Notes: a model not told the origin generated them from the letters alone. A stretch of 64,000 bases of DNA from Rheinheimera sp. MMS21-TC3 (GCF_032229285.1 NZ_CP135084.1:1240001-1304000), one strand, 5' to 3'. Positions 23,642 to 34,400 are shown, counted from the first letter of the stretch. Program-made: numbers and translations.

Positions 23642-25450
23642 TTAGCTAGTACGGTGATAATGGCGCAGTTGGTGTTCTACTCGGCGGCCTTTGCTAAAGG
23701 CGGATACGCGTTTTAAATAACCTATTACGCGGGTGCCGTAGTCTATATCTGCACTGCCACAGCTAGAGCAGTTGGTTAAGGTGCGTTTATCTATGGCTTC
23801 ACAGCTATTGCAAATGGTAATTTTAACGTTGACGCAAAAGTAATTACAGCCAGTTTGAGCGGCTATATTTAATAATTGGATATAACCTGCTTTATCGAGC
23901 TTTTCTTCTAAATTTAAATGTAGCGCTGAGCCGCCATCTAAATAATCTAGTAACTGCCGGCCATGTAATTGAAACTTATCTAGGGTGTTGCAGTTGGCGT
24001 CTTCTACCACATAAAAATACGAGTTATAGCAGTCACGGTTAACTACATAACCGTCACTTTTATCCCATTTCGCGTTTTTAACGCCAAGGTTTTCAGCTGG
24101 CACAAACTCGGTATTAAACATGTAGCCATATTCAGCTTTGGCAGCTTTGTTGGCATCAAAGATAATTTTTAAGTTCTGTTGCACAAACTCAATGTACTGT
24201 GGATTATTATCGGCGATTATGCCTTGCGATTCTGCCGCTTCAACCATGCCGTTTATGCCTATGGTTAAAAACTGCTTTTCTAATGAAATAAAACCAGCGT
24301 CATACACTGTTAATAATCCAGCGTCTTTATACTCTTGCATTAATTGACGGTAGGCGACTTGGTATTTATGAATTTTGCTAACTTCTGTAGCTAAATCACG
24401 GCCATCTTGAATTAAACGGTTCATATTAATGGTAATAACATTAATAGAGCCTGTGGCCACGCCACCTGCGCCTAACGAGTACGAAAAAGTATTGTCACTA
24501 ATTTCGCTGCGTAAACGACAGCACGAGGCTAATGAGTCGGCATTGTCAGATTGATAAACAAAAAACGAGCTACCCTCGGCTAAATGCTCGGCTATTTCGT
24601 TAGCAAATAGCTGATCTTTGCATTTACCTTGTTCTGTTAGCATAGCAACGGTTACAACAGGGAAGGTTAAAATGGTTTTTTCACGCTCTTGGTTAAACCA
24701 AGTTAAAAAGAAATTTTGCAAGGCGCTAACAGAGTGCCATTCTGGTTTTATAAAGCTGTCTTTACCAGCGCTATCTTTAACCATATCAGGAAATACAAAG
24801 TCGCCAAACATACTTTCAAAGTAGTGCTGATCGTAAATAGAGATATTCCAAAACACACTTTGATAACCGCGTGCTGCTGCTGGTTGGTTTAAGGCATAAA
24901 CCACATGCTGCAAATGATTGGCTATTTGGTTAGGGTGAGTGTGTAAGTAGTTGTCGCCATAATCTTTGCGAGCAAAATAATCAAAATAAGTTAAAAACTC
25001 TACAGTGGCAACTGCACCAGCAAATTGGCTGCTTACAGCAAACACAAAGTTAACAAAACAGCCGCAGAAAGACTCTAAATGCTTAGGCGCTTGTGACTCG
25101 CCGCCAAGCTTAGTTAAGCCATCTCGCAAAAAGGGGTACATAGTGACAGATACGCAGTATGGTTTTAAGCTGGTTTCATCATGAACATAAATTTCATGGT
25201 CTTTAATTTGTCGCTGATATTCTTTGGCTAATTCAGTGCCAAATAACTGGCTAATTTTATTGCTAACTAAGCTGCGGTTTACTTGAATAAAATGATCTTT
25301 CATTAGCTCTGATTCTAAGGTTGCAATATTTTTTTGGGTTACGTTAGCGTTAGCATCTAATGTCGAGCCATCTGCAGCGTTTTCTGCCTGTAAATACTGC
25401 TTGATAAAGTTAAGCTTTTGCTGAAGTTGTAGTTCATTAAGCGCAATCAT
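23642..25450 (-). CDS. nrdD: Anaerobic ribonucleoside-triphosphate reductase (class III)
   Basis: Glycyl-radical enzyme that makes deoxyribonucleotides without oxygen. Visible features: SFCGCFVNFVFAVSSQFAGA (active-site loop), VTVAMLTEQ, SLGAGGVATGSINVITINMN, the C-terminal zinc ribbon CNSCEAIDKRTLTNCSSC, and the radical glycine in GTRVIGYLKRV followed by a basic tail. Length 602 aa; the N-terminal ATP-cone of the E. coli enzyme (712 aa) is absent, so allosteric control by ATP/dATP probably differs. It is co-transcribed with nrdG, which is 18 bases upstream, under an FNR box. Confidence 0.92.
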   Translation of the reverse strand: MIALNELQLQQKLNFIKQYLQAENAADGSTLDANANVTQKNIATLESELMKDHFIQVNRSLVSNKISQLFGTELAKEYQRQIKDHEIYVHDETSLKPYCVSVTMYPFLRDGLTKLGGESQAPKHLESFCGCFVNFVFAVSSQFAGAVATVEFLTYFDYFARKDYGDNYLHTHPNQIANHLQHVVYALNQPAAARGYQSVFWNISIYDQHYFESMFGDFVFPDMVKDSAGKDSFIKPEWHSVSALQNFFLTWFNQEREKTILTFPVVTVAMLTEQGKCKDQLFANEIAEHLAEGSSFFVYQSDNADSLASCCRLRSEISDNTFSYSLGAGGVATGSINVITINMNRLIQDGRDLATEVSKIHKYQVAYRQLMQEYKDAGLLTVYDAGFISLEKQFLTIGINGMVEAAESQGIIADNNPQYIEFVQQNLKIIFDANKAAKAEYGYMFNTEFVPAENLGVKNAKWDKSDGYVVNRDCYNSYFYVVEDANCNTLDKFQLHGRQLLDYLDGGSALHLNLEEKLDKAGYIQLLNIAAQTGCNYFCVNVKITICNSCEAIDKRTLTNCSSCGSADIDYGTRVIGYLKRVSAFSKGRRVEHQLRHYHRTS

Positions 25451-25468
25451 TAGTATATTCCTTTGTCA

Positions 25469-25921
25469 TTATTGCTTTATAAAACGGTGGTTTAAGCAAG
25501 CACCGTTGCGTAAGTCGATAAAACGTTGATTGGTAGTGGGGCTATTTAGGCCGCCAAGCTCTGGCTGCCAGCGACCGGTTTTTAAGTAAGTTAATTCAGT
25601 TTTTATGGGTTCAGAAATGCTGTCTAAGCCAGTGTATAAGCAAGTGTGCAACTGATGCTGACGGGCTAGCTTTAATAAGTTGATTAATTTTGTTGGTTGC
25701 CATTCACCGCCTAAAAACAACACGCAACTAATCAGCCCTTTATACTGCTGTAGCCGTTGCTTTAAATAGCTTTCTGTTAACTCAGTGCCAGAGTGAGCAG
25801 GCCAGCTATCTACGCTATGGCAACCTTTACAGCCAAGTTGGCAGCCAGTAATGGTAAAGGCTAATGACACTTCACTTGGCACCTCTTGAAACACAATTTG
25901 CTCGGCACTAAAGTTAAACAT
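25469..25921 (-). CDS. nrdG: Anaerobic NTP reductase activating enzyme NrdG
   Basis: Radical-SAM activase of 150 aa that generates the glycyl radical on NrdD. The Fe-S motif is CQLGCKGC (CxxxCxxC) at residues about 28-35; the GGE-type motif is FLGGEW. Shorter than many radical-SAM enzymes, as expected for NrdG. Downstream nrdD forms the same transcript, and an FNR site lies about 90 bases upstream. Confidence 0.92.
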   Translation of the reverse strand: MFNFSAEQIVFQEVPSEVSLAFTITGCQLGCKGCHSVDSWPAHSGTELTESYLKQRLQQYKGLISCVLFLGGEWQPTKLINLLKLARQHQLHTCLYTGLDSISEPIKTELTYLKTGRWQPELGGLNSPTTNQRFIDLRNGACLNHRFIKQ

Positions 25922-26011
25922 CTAGGTCACCTTTTTACTTTATATGGTGTGTTGTTTTTAATTTGGCACTATATGTTGTGGTTAAGCTTAGGCTGAGCAG
26001 AAATTTAAAGT

Positions 26012-26025
26012 TTGATCTGGATCAA
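26012..26025. promoter_or_regulatory. FNR box upstream of nrdG
   Basis: TTGATCTGGATCAA, a perfect TTGAT-N4-ATCAA match, centred about 97 bases upstream of the nrdG ATG. It fits anaerobic induction of nrdGD. Confidence 0.88.
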
Positions 26026-26122
26026 GTTTTAGGCAGGACTTAACTTGCTGCTTGCGCCAAACAAGCATCAGTTAAGGTTTTATTACCCCATCAGAGGTAG
26101 TAGCTTTTTATCAGCAGGCAAT

Positions 26123-26157
26123 AAAAAAGCCGCAGTGTTTTAGAGCTGCGGCCTTTT
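26123..26157. terminator. Bidirectional terminator between the porin and nrdG
   Basis: GCCGCAG/CTGCGGC stem flanked by AAAAAA and TTTTT, located about 65 bases after the porin stop. It would end the porin transcript. Confidence 0.85.
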
Positions 26158-26221
26158 TATAAATGGGTTTTATACAAGCTGTCTATATAAGCGACTTAGA
26201 CAAACAGATTTGCCTAGTTAA

Positions 26222-27424
26222 TTACTCTAAGTGGTAACTCAGCATAAACCAGACTTTAGTGGTATCTACAGCTAAATCTTTGGCGTCGTAATAGGCAAAT
26301 TTAACTAAACCAGCTACACCATTACTAAACTTGTAGCCGGCGCTTAAATTCCATTCATCACCGTAATGTTGATTACCTGTATCACTGTCAAATCTGTGCC
26401 ATGCCAGATTGAGCTTAACTGCTTGTACCGGTACGCTTAGTTGCAACCAATGATCGCGTAAACCAGCATTAGGGGTATTTAAAAACATATCAGTAAAGCC
26501 TTGAAAGGCATGTAAAGTTGCTAGCGGGGTTTGAAAGGCGCTAGTGCCATCACCGGCTAAGCGCTCTTGGCCAGCTTGTAAGCTAAACTGCTGTTGCTGC
26601 CAGTTAACACTAATACGATGGTAATGGTGCTTGTAATCTATAGGGGCATTATGCTGATCTTGTTGCTGAGCCAAGGCTAAGTGCCAGCTTAGATTAGGCA
26701 CTTGGCTAATGCTACCTTGGTAATCTAGAGCTAGAGTAACACTGCTGCGAGCAGCCCAGTTGGTGAAGTCTAAGTCATAACCATAGGCACTAAGCTTATG
26801 TTGTGGGTGCAGTTGCCAACTCACTAACGCGGTATTAAAGCTGCCGTCTTGATCTGCTGCGGCACCTTTGGGGCCAAAAATACGGTTAATGTTATAAAAA
26901 TGACTTATTTCTGCACTGATGTTTTGCTTAAAATTATGCTGCAAGCGATAGCCATCAAAAGTTTGTTCGTTTTGGCGCCATGCCACACCACCTAAAAATC
27001 GCTGGTTTAGATGGTTTACTTGCTGCCGACCTGCGGTAAAAGTAGTGCCGGCAGTGCTTTGGTAGCGGATAAAGGCTTGATTAATATCAGTGCCTTTAGG
27101 ATCTGCAATAACACTATATTGGCTATTACCGTTTACTGTGCTGTTGTAATGGTCATTGCCAATTAGGCTAACATTGTCTAGTTGAATAAAACCACTAAAG
27201 CCAGAAACAGTGCCTGACTGTATATTCAAGCGGCTTTTTAAGGTTGAGCCGATAGCCTCATCGAGTAAGTTATCTTGATCAACATATTCTAAGCGATAAC
27301 GAAAATCAGCGCTAAGGCTAGAGTCCTTTAAAGCTTGGCTTAGTTTGCTAGTTAAATCATCAGCATAGCTGGCGTGAGATAAGGCTGTTACTACTGATAA
27401 CGCGATGAGATTGCATGTTTTCAT
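26222..27424 (-). CDS. Outer-membrane beta-barrel porin (AlgE/alginate-export-like)
   Basis: 400 aa. Signal peptide up to SHASYAD. The mature protein is built of alternating short strands, ending LMLSYHLE-like (WFMLSYHLE) with a terminal acidic/aromatic pattern. Features such as ADFRYRLEYVDQDN, LKSRLNIQSGTVSGFSGFIQ, TTFTAGRQQVN and RFLGGVAWRQNEQTFDGYR resemble the alginate-export family of porins. Start ATG 27424. Position next to the nar operon suggests nitrate or nitrite passage, but specificity cannot be read from sequence. A stem-loop precedes the gene. Confidence 0.75.
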   Translation of the reverse strand: MKTCNLIALSVVTALSHASYADDLTSKLSQALKDSSLSADFRYRLEYVDQDNLLDEAIGSTLKSRLNIQSGTVSGFSGFIQLDNVSLIGNDHYNSTVNGNSQYSVIADPKGTDINQAFIRYQSTAGTTFTAGRQQVNHLNQRFLGGVAWRQNEQTFDGYRLQHNFKQNISAEISHFYNINRIFGPKGAAADQDGSFNTALVSWQLHPQHKLSAYGYDLDFTNWAARSSVTLALDYQGSISQVPNLSWHLALAQQQDQHNAPIDYKHHYHRISVNWQQQQFSLQAGQERLAGDGTSAFQTPLATLHAFQGFTDMFLNTPNAGLRDHWLQLSVPVQAVKLNLAWHRFDSDTGNQHYGDEWNLSAGYKFSNGVAGLVKFAYYDAKDLAVDTTKVWFMLSYHLE

Positions 27425-27442
27425 CAAATAACCCTTTTTGGT

Positions 27443-27481
27443 AAAAAACCTAGGGTAATTTTAACCCTTATCAGGTTTTTT
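27443..27481 (-). promoter_or_regulatory. Stem-loop in the leader of the porin gene
   Basis: AAAAAACCT and AGGTTTTTT pair around a GGGT/ACCC inner pair, ending about 19 bases before the porin ATG. On the minus strand the stem is followed by T residues, so it looks like an attenuator or a regulator site in the 5' leader. Confidence 0.45.
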
Positions 27482-27544
27482 AATAATTATGACAAAGAGT
27501 TACTTACTAGAGGGTAGCTAAAACGCAAAATGAGTAGGGAAAAA

Positions 27545-27570
27545 AAACGAGCTAACGTATTAGCTCGTTT
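27545..27570 (-). terminator. Terminator of the nar operon
   Basis: Perfect 11-bp stem AAACGAGCTAA/TTAGCTCGTTT with a CGTA loop and, on the minus strand, a run of T residues. It lies 54 bases after the PPIase stop, marking the end of narGHJI-PPIase. Confidence 0.92.
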
Positions 27571-27623
27571 GATTGTGACTTAGCGGCATGAAACACATGC
27601 TTGTTGCGCTATTGATGCGTAAT

Positions 27624-28391
27624 CTATTGCATTAACGGCGAGTCAGATAAATTAAAGTCATAACCTTTGATTTCGGCGTCGACTATTAAAGTATGAATAT
27701 ATTGAGCAACGGCTTTGCGGCGAACTTTCTCGTTTAAATATTCAAGGATTTTTTGCTCAACAGCGCTAAAGGGTAGTAAGTTACCTGCTACTTTACGGGC
27801 GATATACACCACATGAATACCATAACGGCTTTCAACTCCTTGCGGCATTAATCCTGGCTCGGCAGTGAATATTTGCCGTTCAAACTCGGGTACGGTTTGG
27901 CCTTTACTAATTTGGCCTAAGCTGCCATTGGTTTGCTTAGAAGGGCAAACCGAAAACTGTTTGGCTAGTTCGGCAAAGTTAGCCCCTTGTTGTAATTGTT
28001 CTATTAGCTGTTCAGATAATACTTTAGCTTCAATTCTACCTTTATGATCTTCAGGTGCGGCAGCTAACAGAATATGACTGACTTCTAATAAAGGCGAGCT
28101 GTGGAAACGTTGTGGGTTTAAGTTGTAATATTGCTCGCATTCGGCTTGGCTAGCAGTGGGGATATGCACTTCTTGTTCTATTAACGCATCTAAAAAATTG
28201 TCATCACTGGCAACATTAAGCTCGCTTTTTACTGTTAGCCCTAGTGTTTTTGCCCGTTGGCGAAATAGCTCACCAATAATTAATGATTCAGCAGCCTTTA
28301 ATATTGCTGAACGCTTGTCGGGTGCAGGGTGATATTGTACTTCTGCCATCACAGTCGCTTCAGGTATGGTGGTTTGGTTAACTTGGATCAT
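27624..28391 (-). CDS. Parvulin-type peptidyl-prolyl isomerase (NifM-like)
   Basis: 255 aa, with no signal peptide, so it is cytoplasmic. An N-terminal SurA/NifM-like helical region is followed by a parvulin domain (about residues 100-200) with LEVSHILLAAAPE, ANFAELAKQFSVCPSKQTNGSLGQISKGQ and SRYGIHVVYI. It is the last gene of the nar operon, about 100 bases after narI. NifM-like isomerases are found in the same place in other denitrifiers and may help fold or mature the NarGH complex. AGAGG precedes the ATG. Confidence 0.88.
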   Translation of the reverse strand: MIQVNQTTIPEATVMAEVQYHPAPDKRSAILKAAESLIIGELFRQRAKTLGLTVKSELNVASDDNFLDALIEQEVHIPTASQAECEQYYNLNPQRFHSSPLLEVSHILLAAAPEDHKGRIEAKVLSEQLIEQLQQGANFAELAKQFSVCPSKQTNGSLGQISKGQTVPEFERQIFTAEPGLMPQGVESRYGIHVVYIARKVAGNLLPFSAVEQKILEYLNEKVRRKAVAQYIHTLIVDAEIKGYDFNLSDSPLMQ

Positions 28392-28491
28392 ATAAACCTC
28401 TATTGGCTACTATAGAGTCGGATATAGCCAGACAGTAATGAATACTGCCTGGCTGATACTGCTCTTAACATTGATTATTTAGCATGGTTAA

Positions 28492-29181
28492 TTAACGGAC
28501 AAAGCGTTGGCGTACAATTTGGTGCTTACGGCTAATATATTGAACCGGTACACTTAACATATGCACTAAGCGACTAAATGGGAATACCACAAATAAGGTC
28601 ATACCCAAGAAGACGTGGAGCTTAAATATCCAATGGACACTGCTAATAGCGGCCACGGCGGCTGTGCTATTAAAGGTCATAGTATTTTGCGCCCAAGCCA
28701 TAAGTTTTAGCATTTCTGTACCATCCATATGACCTATAGATACGGTAATAGACAGTAAACCAAGAATTAACTGAGCATAGAGCAAGAATAAAATTACTAT
28801 ATCCATAGTATTGCTAGTCGCGCGAATGCGTGGGTTAAATAAGCGGCGTTTAATTAATATGGTTAGACCATAAAAACATAGTAAACCAAAGAAACCACCA
28901 GCACCAATTGCTATTAGCTGCTTCATTTCCGAGGTTATACCAAATAAATACCACACTTTAGCTGGCATTAATAAGCCAGCAAAGTGGCCTAAAAATATAC
29001 CAATAATACCAATATGAAATGGAATACTGCCGCGGCGTAATTGCTTAGTTTCAAGCATTTGGCTTGAGCCGGTTTTCCAAGTGTATTGTTCACGGTCATA
29101 ACGGATCCAAGTACCGATAAACATTATTGCCATGGCAATGTAGGGGTAAATACCAAAGGCAAACAAATTAAGGTGTGCCAT
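28492..29181 (-). CDS. narI: Nitrate reductase gamma subunit, cytochrome b
   Basis: Membrane anchor of nitrate reductase A: 229 aa, five helices, carrying two b hemes and oxidising quinol. Start MAHLNLFAFGIYPYIAMAIM. Expected heme-ligand His residues are seen in FHIGIIGIFLGHFAGLL and SVHWIFKLHVFLGMT. AAGGAG precedes the ATG, and narJ ends 11 bases upstream. Confidence 0.93.
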   Translation of the reverse strand: MAHLNLFAFGIYPYIAMAIMFIGTWIRYDREQYTWKTGSSQMLETKQLRRGSIPFHIGIIGIFLGHFAGLLMPAKVWYLFGITSEMKQLIAIGAGGFFGLLCFYGLTILIKRRLFNPRIRATSNTMDIVILFLLYAQLILGLLSITVSIGHMDGTEMLKLMAWAQNTMTFNSTAAVAAISSVHWIFKLHVFLGMTLFVVFPFSRLVHMLSVPVQYISRKHQIVRQRFVR

Positions 29182-29191
29182 TTTGTGCTCC

Positions 29192-29932
29192 TTAAGCGCG
29201 CGGGTTAGCGGCTTCTTTAAATAGTTCAGTGGTTAGTGCATCAGTGCTAAGCGGCACATATTGATCTTTGCGCTGCGTTTCACTTGGTTTGTTGCTACTA
29301 CCACAGGCCGAATCAGTCTGGTCATTACCCATAAAGGTAACCATTTCTTCTTCCCACACTTTGTCTAGCTCTTTGGCGGTATCATCACGCTTCTCATTAG
29401 CAATTTGCGCTTTAATATCGCTTAAATCGACTTCTGCATTAGATAATGCCAGTAAGGTATGGAATAAAGTGGCATAGCTGGTTTCTCGCTGATCGGCGCG
29501 ACAGGCCAACACAGCAAGAATAGGGGCTATTTCCTCTAAACCAATTTGGCCATTCTCTTCACCTTGGGTAGATAAAAATTCAAGGTAAAGTGGAATGTAA
29601 TCGGGCAATTCTTTTTTATCTAAATCAAGGCCAGCTTGTTTATATTGGTCAAGTAAATTAACCATAGCTTGGCCACGGTCGCGTGACTCGCCATGAATAT
29701 GCTCAAACAATAATAATGACAGTGAACGACCGCGCTCAAACAAACCATCATACTCAGACTGCCAATCCATTAAATCACCGGCGCAGCGTGTAGTAATAAA
29801 GTCACTTAGCTGAGCTTTTAACTCAGCATCTAGCGTTGATTCAGTCACGACATCAAGCAAGTCTTGTTGTGCTTCAATTAACGCTTCTGTTGGGTAGTCT
29901 AATAATAACGATATAACCTGAAAAATTTTCAT
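29192..29932 (-). CDS. narJ: Nitrate reductase assembly chaperone NarJ
   Basis: Chaperone that holds apo-NarGH until molybdenum cofactor is inserted; it is not part of the final enzyme. The start is placed at ATG 29932 (MKIFQVISLLLDYPTEALIE), 4 bases past the narH stop with AAGGAT upstream. The open frame extends further upstream but that part is narH in another frame. LLLFEHIHGESRDRGQAMV is the conserved NarJ signature. Confidence 0.93.
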   Translation of the reverse strand: MKIFQVISLLLDYPTEALIEAQQDLLDVVTESTLDAELKAQLSDFITTRCAGDLMDWQSEYDGLFERGRSLSLLLFEHIHGESRDRGQAMVNLLDQYKQAGLDLDKKELPDYIPLYLEFLSTQGEENGQIGLEEIAPILAVLACRADQRETSYATLFHTLLALSNAEVDLSDIKAQIANEKRDDTAKELDKVWEEEMVTFMGNDQTDSACGSSNKPSETQRKDQYVPLSTDALTTELFKEAANPRA

Positions 29933-29936
29933 CTGC

Positions 29937-31472
29937 TTAATCCTTAATCTCAACAGGAATAACTTGACGTACCCCTTTAGCTTTAGTGCCAAATAAGTTG
30001 ACGCCGTTATTACCGTCGCCACAGCCATTACCAAAGCTAAAGCCACAGCTGCTTTTTATGTCATAAGCATTTTCGGCATAAGCACGGTGGCTTGTTGGGA
30101 TTACAAAGCGATCTTCGTAGTTAGCAAGTGCCATATAACGGTACATTTCTTCTACTTGTACTGGTGTTAAACCGACTTGAGTTAACACATCTGCATCTTC
30201 GACACCGTCTACTTGTTGTGCGCGTTTAAAGGCACGCATGGCGATTAAACGTTCTAAGGCTCTTGCTACTGGCGCTTCATTACCTGCTGTTAGCATATTA
30301 GCTAAATAGCGTAGTGGAATACGCAGCGATTTTACGTCTGGAATTTCGCCATTCATGCCAACATGGCCGGCTTGTACTGCACCTTGAATAGGTGACAGTG
30401 GTGGCACATACCACACCATAGGTAAGGTGCGGTACTCTGGGTGTAAAGGCAGAGCAACTTTCCAATCCATTGCCATCATATACACTGGTGAGCGCTGGGC
30501 TGCGGCAATCCAGTTATCAGCAATGCCTTCGGCTTTAGCGGCGGCAATCACTTTTGGATCATGTGGGTCTAAGAAAATATCTAGCTGAGCTTGATATAAA
30601 TCTTTTTCGTTGGGTGTATTAGCCGCTGATTCAATTTTATCAGCGTCATACAGCAATACACCTAAGTAACGAATGCGGCCAACACAGGTTTCAGAGCAGA
30701 CTGTCGGTTGCCCAGCTTCTATGCGTGGGAAGCAGAAAGTACATTTTTCTGATTTACCGGTTTTCCAGTTGTAGTAGATTTTTTTGTACGGGCAGGCCGA
30801 TACACACATTCGCCAGCCACGGCATTTGTCTTGGTCTATTAATACAATGCCGTCTTCTTCGCGCTTATAAATAGCACCTGATGGGCAGGCGGCCACACAA
30901 GCTGGGTTTAGGCAGTGTTCACATAAACGAGGCAAGTACATCATAAAGGTCTTTTCAAATTGACCATAAATGTCTTTTTCAACTACTTCGTTAAAGTTAG
31001 TGTCTACTTTACGTTTGGCGAACTCAGTACCAAGAATTTCTTCCCAGTTTGGACCCCATTCAATTTTTTCCATCCGCTTACCGGTAATAAGTGAGCGCGG
31101 GCGAGCTACCGGCTGGTGCTTTAAATCACCAGCGGTATGTAAGTGTTGATAGTCAAAATCGAACGGCTCGTAATAGTCGTCAATTTCTGGCAAATCTGGG
31201 TTAGCAAAAATATTGGCTAAAATACGGCGTTTACCACCAATTTTTAGCTCTAGCTTGCCGGCTTTATTGCGTACCCAGCCGCCATTCCATTTTTCCTGGT
31301 TTTCCCATTCTTTTGGAAAACCAATACCAGGCTTACTTTCTACGTTGTTAAACCATGCATATTCAACCCCTTCACGCGAGGTCCAAACGTTTTTACAGGT
31401 AATGGAGCAAGTGTGACAACCTATACATTTGTCTAAATTTAGCACCATACCAATTTGGGCTCTAACTTTCAT
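29937..31472 (-). CDS. narH: Nitrate reductase beta subunit, Fe-S protein
   Basis: 511 aa electron-transfer subunit with four Fe-S clusters. The Cys groups are visible: CIGCHTCSITCKNVW near residue 16, CEHCLNPACVAACPSGAIYK, CRGWRMCVSACPYKKIYYN and CTFCFPRIEAGQPTVCSETC. The Trp in CRGWRMC is characteristic of NarH, which has one 3Fe-4S cluster. It is 16 bases downstream of narG. Confidence 0.96.
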   Translation of the reverse strand: MKVRAQIGMVLNLDKCIGCHTCSITCKNVWTSREGVEYAWFNNVESKPGIGFPKEWENQEKWNGGWVRNKAGKLELKIGGKRRILANIFANPDLPEIDDYYEPFDFDYQHLHTAGDLKHQPVARPRSLITGKRMEKIEWGPNWEEILGTEFAKRKVDTNFNEVVEKDIYGQFEKTFMMYLPRLCEHCLNPACVAACPSGAIYKREEDGIVLIDQDKCRGWRMCVSACPYKKIYYNWKTGKSEKCTFCFPRIEAGQPTVCSETCVGRIRYLGVLLYDADKIESAANTPNEKDLYQAQLDIFLDPHDPKVIAAAKAEGIADNWIAAAQRSPVYMMAMDWKVALPLHPEYRTLPMVWYVPPLSPIQGAVQAGHVGMNGEIPDVKSLRIPLRYLANMLTAGNEAPVARALERLIAMRAFKRAQQVDGVEDADVLTQVGLTPVQVEEMYRYMALANYEDRFVIPTSHRAYAENAYDIKSSCGFSFGNGCGDGNNGVNLFGTKAKGVRQVIPVEIKD

Positions 31473-31488
31473 ATTGCTTACTCCAACC

Positions 31489-34400
31489 TTATTTCGTATC
31501 TAGCCAGTCAACGTTGTGCATTTTACGCAAGACAACAAATTCATCACGGTTACAACCAACAGTGCCGTAATAGTTAAATCCGTAAGCTTGCTGGGCATAT
31601 CCACCTATCATATGGGTCGGCTTCATTACTGCGCGTGTTACCGAGTTATGAATACCGCCACGGGTGCCGGTTTGCTCACTGCCTGGAATGTTCACTATAC
31701 GTTCTTGAGCGTGATACATCATGCTAGTGCCTTCTGGAACCCGTTGTGATACTACGGCGCGTGCTGCAATTGCACCGTTCACGTTAAAGACTTCAATCCA
31801 ATCGTTATCTACTATGCCGGCAGCTTCGGCATCAATTTCACTGATCCAAACAATAGGGCCACCACGGGATAGGGTTAGCATTAATAAGTTGTCTGAATAG
31901 GTACTGTGAATGCCCCATTTTTGATGAGGAGTTAAAAAGTTCAGCACTATTTCAGCATTACCATTGGGCTTTTTATTTAATACCGGTGCCACCGTTTTTA
32001 AGTTGATAGGCGGCTTGTAGCTACAAAGTTGTTCGCCAAAGTCACGCATCCACTCATGGTCTTGATAAAACTGCTGGCGCCCGGTAATAGTACGCCAAGG
32101 AATAAGCTCATGAACGTTGGTATAACCCGCGTTATAAGACACATGCTCATCTTCTAAGCCAGACCAAGTAGGGGATGAAATAATCTTCCGCGGTTGGGCG
32201 ACTATGTCGTTAAAGCGGATTTTTTCATCTTCTTTAGGCAAGGCTAAGTGAGTGTGATCTCGTCCAGTAAATTCGCCTAAGGCTTGCCATGCTTTAACGG
32301 CAACTTGACCATTAGTTTCTGGGGCTAAAGATAAAATCATTTCACAAGCATCAATGGCAGTATCAATTTTAGCCATGCCCTTGTTAACGCCTTCAGCAGT
32401 GTGGGTTCTATTTAACTGGCGTAAAAAGTCTACTTCATCTTTGGTATCCCAACTTATGCCTTTGCCGCCGTTACCGATAGACTCTAAAAGAGGGCCGATA
32501 GAAGTAAAACGGGCATAGGTATTAGGGTAATCACGCTCTACAATATTAATGTGCGGCATGGTTAAGCCAGGAATAGCTTCACATTCGCCTTTCCACCAAG
32601 CTTTAACACCGTAAGGTTGAGCTAGCTCTGCTGGGGTGTCATGATGCATAGGAGTGGTAACAACGTCTGTTTCAACGCCTAAATGACCAACGCTGGCTTT
32701 AGAGAAGGCTTTAGCTATGCCTTTGAATATTTCCCAGTCACTACGTGCTTCCCATACGGGATCGATAGCTGCAGTTAACGGATGAATAAACGGATGCATA
32801 TCCGAGGTGTTCATATCGTCTTTTTCATACCAGGTTGCGGTAGGTAGTACGATATCGGAATATAAACAAGTAGTAGACATGCGGAAGTCTAGTGTGACCC
32901 ATAAGTCAACTTTACCTTCAGCACCGTCTTCGGTCCATTCTACGTCTTGTGGTTTATTACCACCGAAACTGCCTAAGTCTTTACCTAATAAGCCATGTTT
33001 AGTGCCTAATAAGTGTTTAAGCATATATTCGTGACCTTTACCTGATGAACCTAATAAGTTCGAGCGCCATACAAACATATTACGCGGGAAGTTTTTTGGA
33101 TCTTCAGGGTTTTCACAAGCAAATTTAATTTTGCGTTCTTTTAATTGCTGTAACACATAATCTTTAATTTCAACACCCGCTGCTTTAGCTTCTGCAGCTA
33201 ACTTTAATGGGTTAGTGCCTAATTGTGGTGCAGAAGGTAACCAGCCCATACGCTCGGCACGAGAGTTATAGTCAATAATGCTGCCAGACCATTTCTCTTT
33301 ATTCGCTAAAGGTGAAATGATTTCGGTCATGCTTAGTTTTTCATAACGCCATTGGCTAGAATGGTTATAGAAAAATGAAGTACCGTTCATATGACGTGGT
33401 GGCCGCTGCCAATCTAAGCCAAAGGCTAGTGGTGTCCAGCCAGTTTGCGGACGTAACTTTTCTTGGCCAACATAGTGCGCCCAGCCGCCGCCGCTTTGAC
33501 CAATACAGCCACACATCATTAGCATGTTAATGATGCCACGGTAGTTCATATCCATGTGATACCAGTGGTTTAAACCAGCACCCACTATCACCATAGAGCG
33601 ACCACGGGTTTTATCGGCATTACGACCAAACTCGGTAGCAATACGAATAACGTCTTCAGGTTTAACGCCAGTAATAGCTTCTTGCCAACCTGGTGTGTTA
33701 GGAATGTCGTCTAAGTAACTAGTGGCACGGTTAGGATCGTTAACACCGTTATCAACACCATAATGGGCTAACATTAAGTCGTATACAGTAGCGACTAATG
33801 CTGTGCTGCCATCAGCAAGCTGAACTCGCTTAGCTGGTACTTTACGCATTTGCACATCGTCATGAGAAGTGTGTTGGAAGTACTTATATTCGTGTGGTGC
33901 GCCACCAAAATACGGGAAACCAACATCGGCAAATTCATCACAATTATCTTTTAATGATAAATGTAATTCTACTTCGCCGTCTTTGTCTTCTTGTTGTAAG
34001 TTCCACTTACCTTTTTGGCCCCAACGATAACCAATAGAGCCGTTCGGGCTGGTTAAGTTACCCTCTTTATTAATACCGATGGTTTTCCAATCAGGGTTGT
34101 TTTCTTCACCTAAGTTATCCACTAAATCGGCAGCACGTAAGAAGCGACCTTGCGATAAATGCCCCTCAGACTGCTCTAACATAACTAACATAGGCATATC
34201 GGTATAACGACGGACATAGTCAGTAAAGTAAGAGCTTGGGTTTTTAACGTGGAATTCAGTTAAAATAACATGGCCAAATGCCATGGCTAAAGCCGCATCT
34301 GTACCTTGACGAGGTGCTAACCAGGTATCACCAAATTTTGACGCTTCAGAGTAATCAGGGGTAATTACGCAAGTTTTTGTGCCTTTATAGCGAACTTCAG

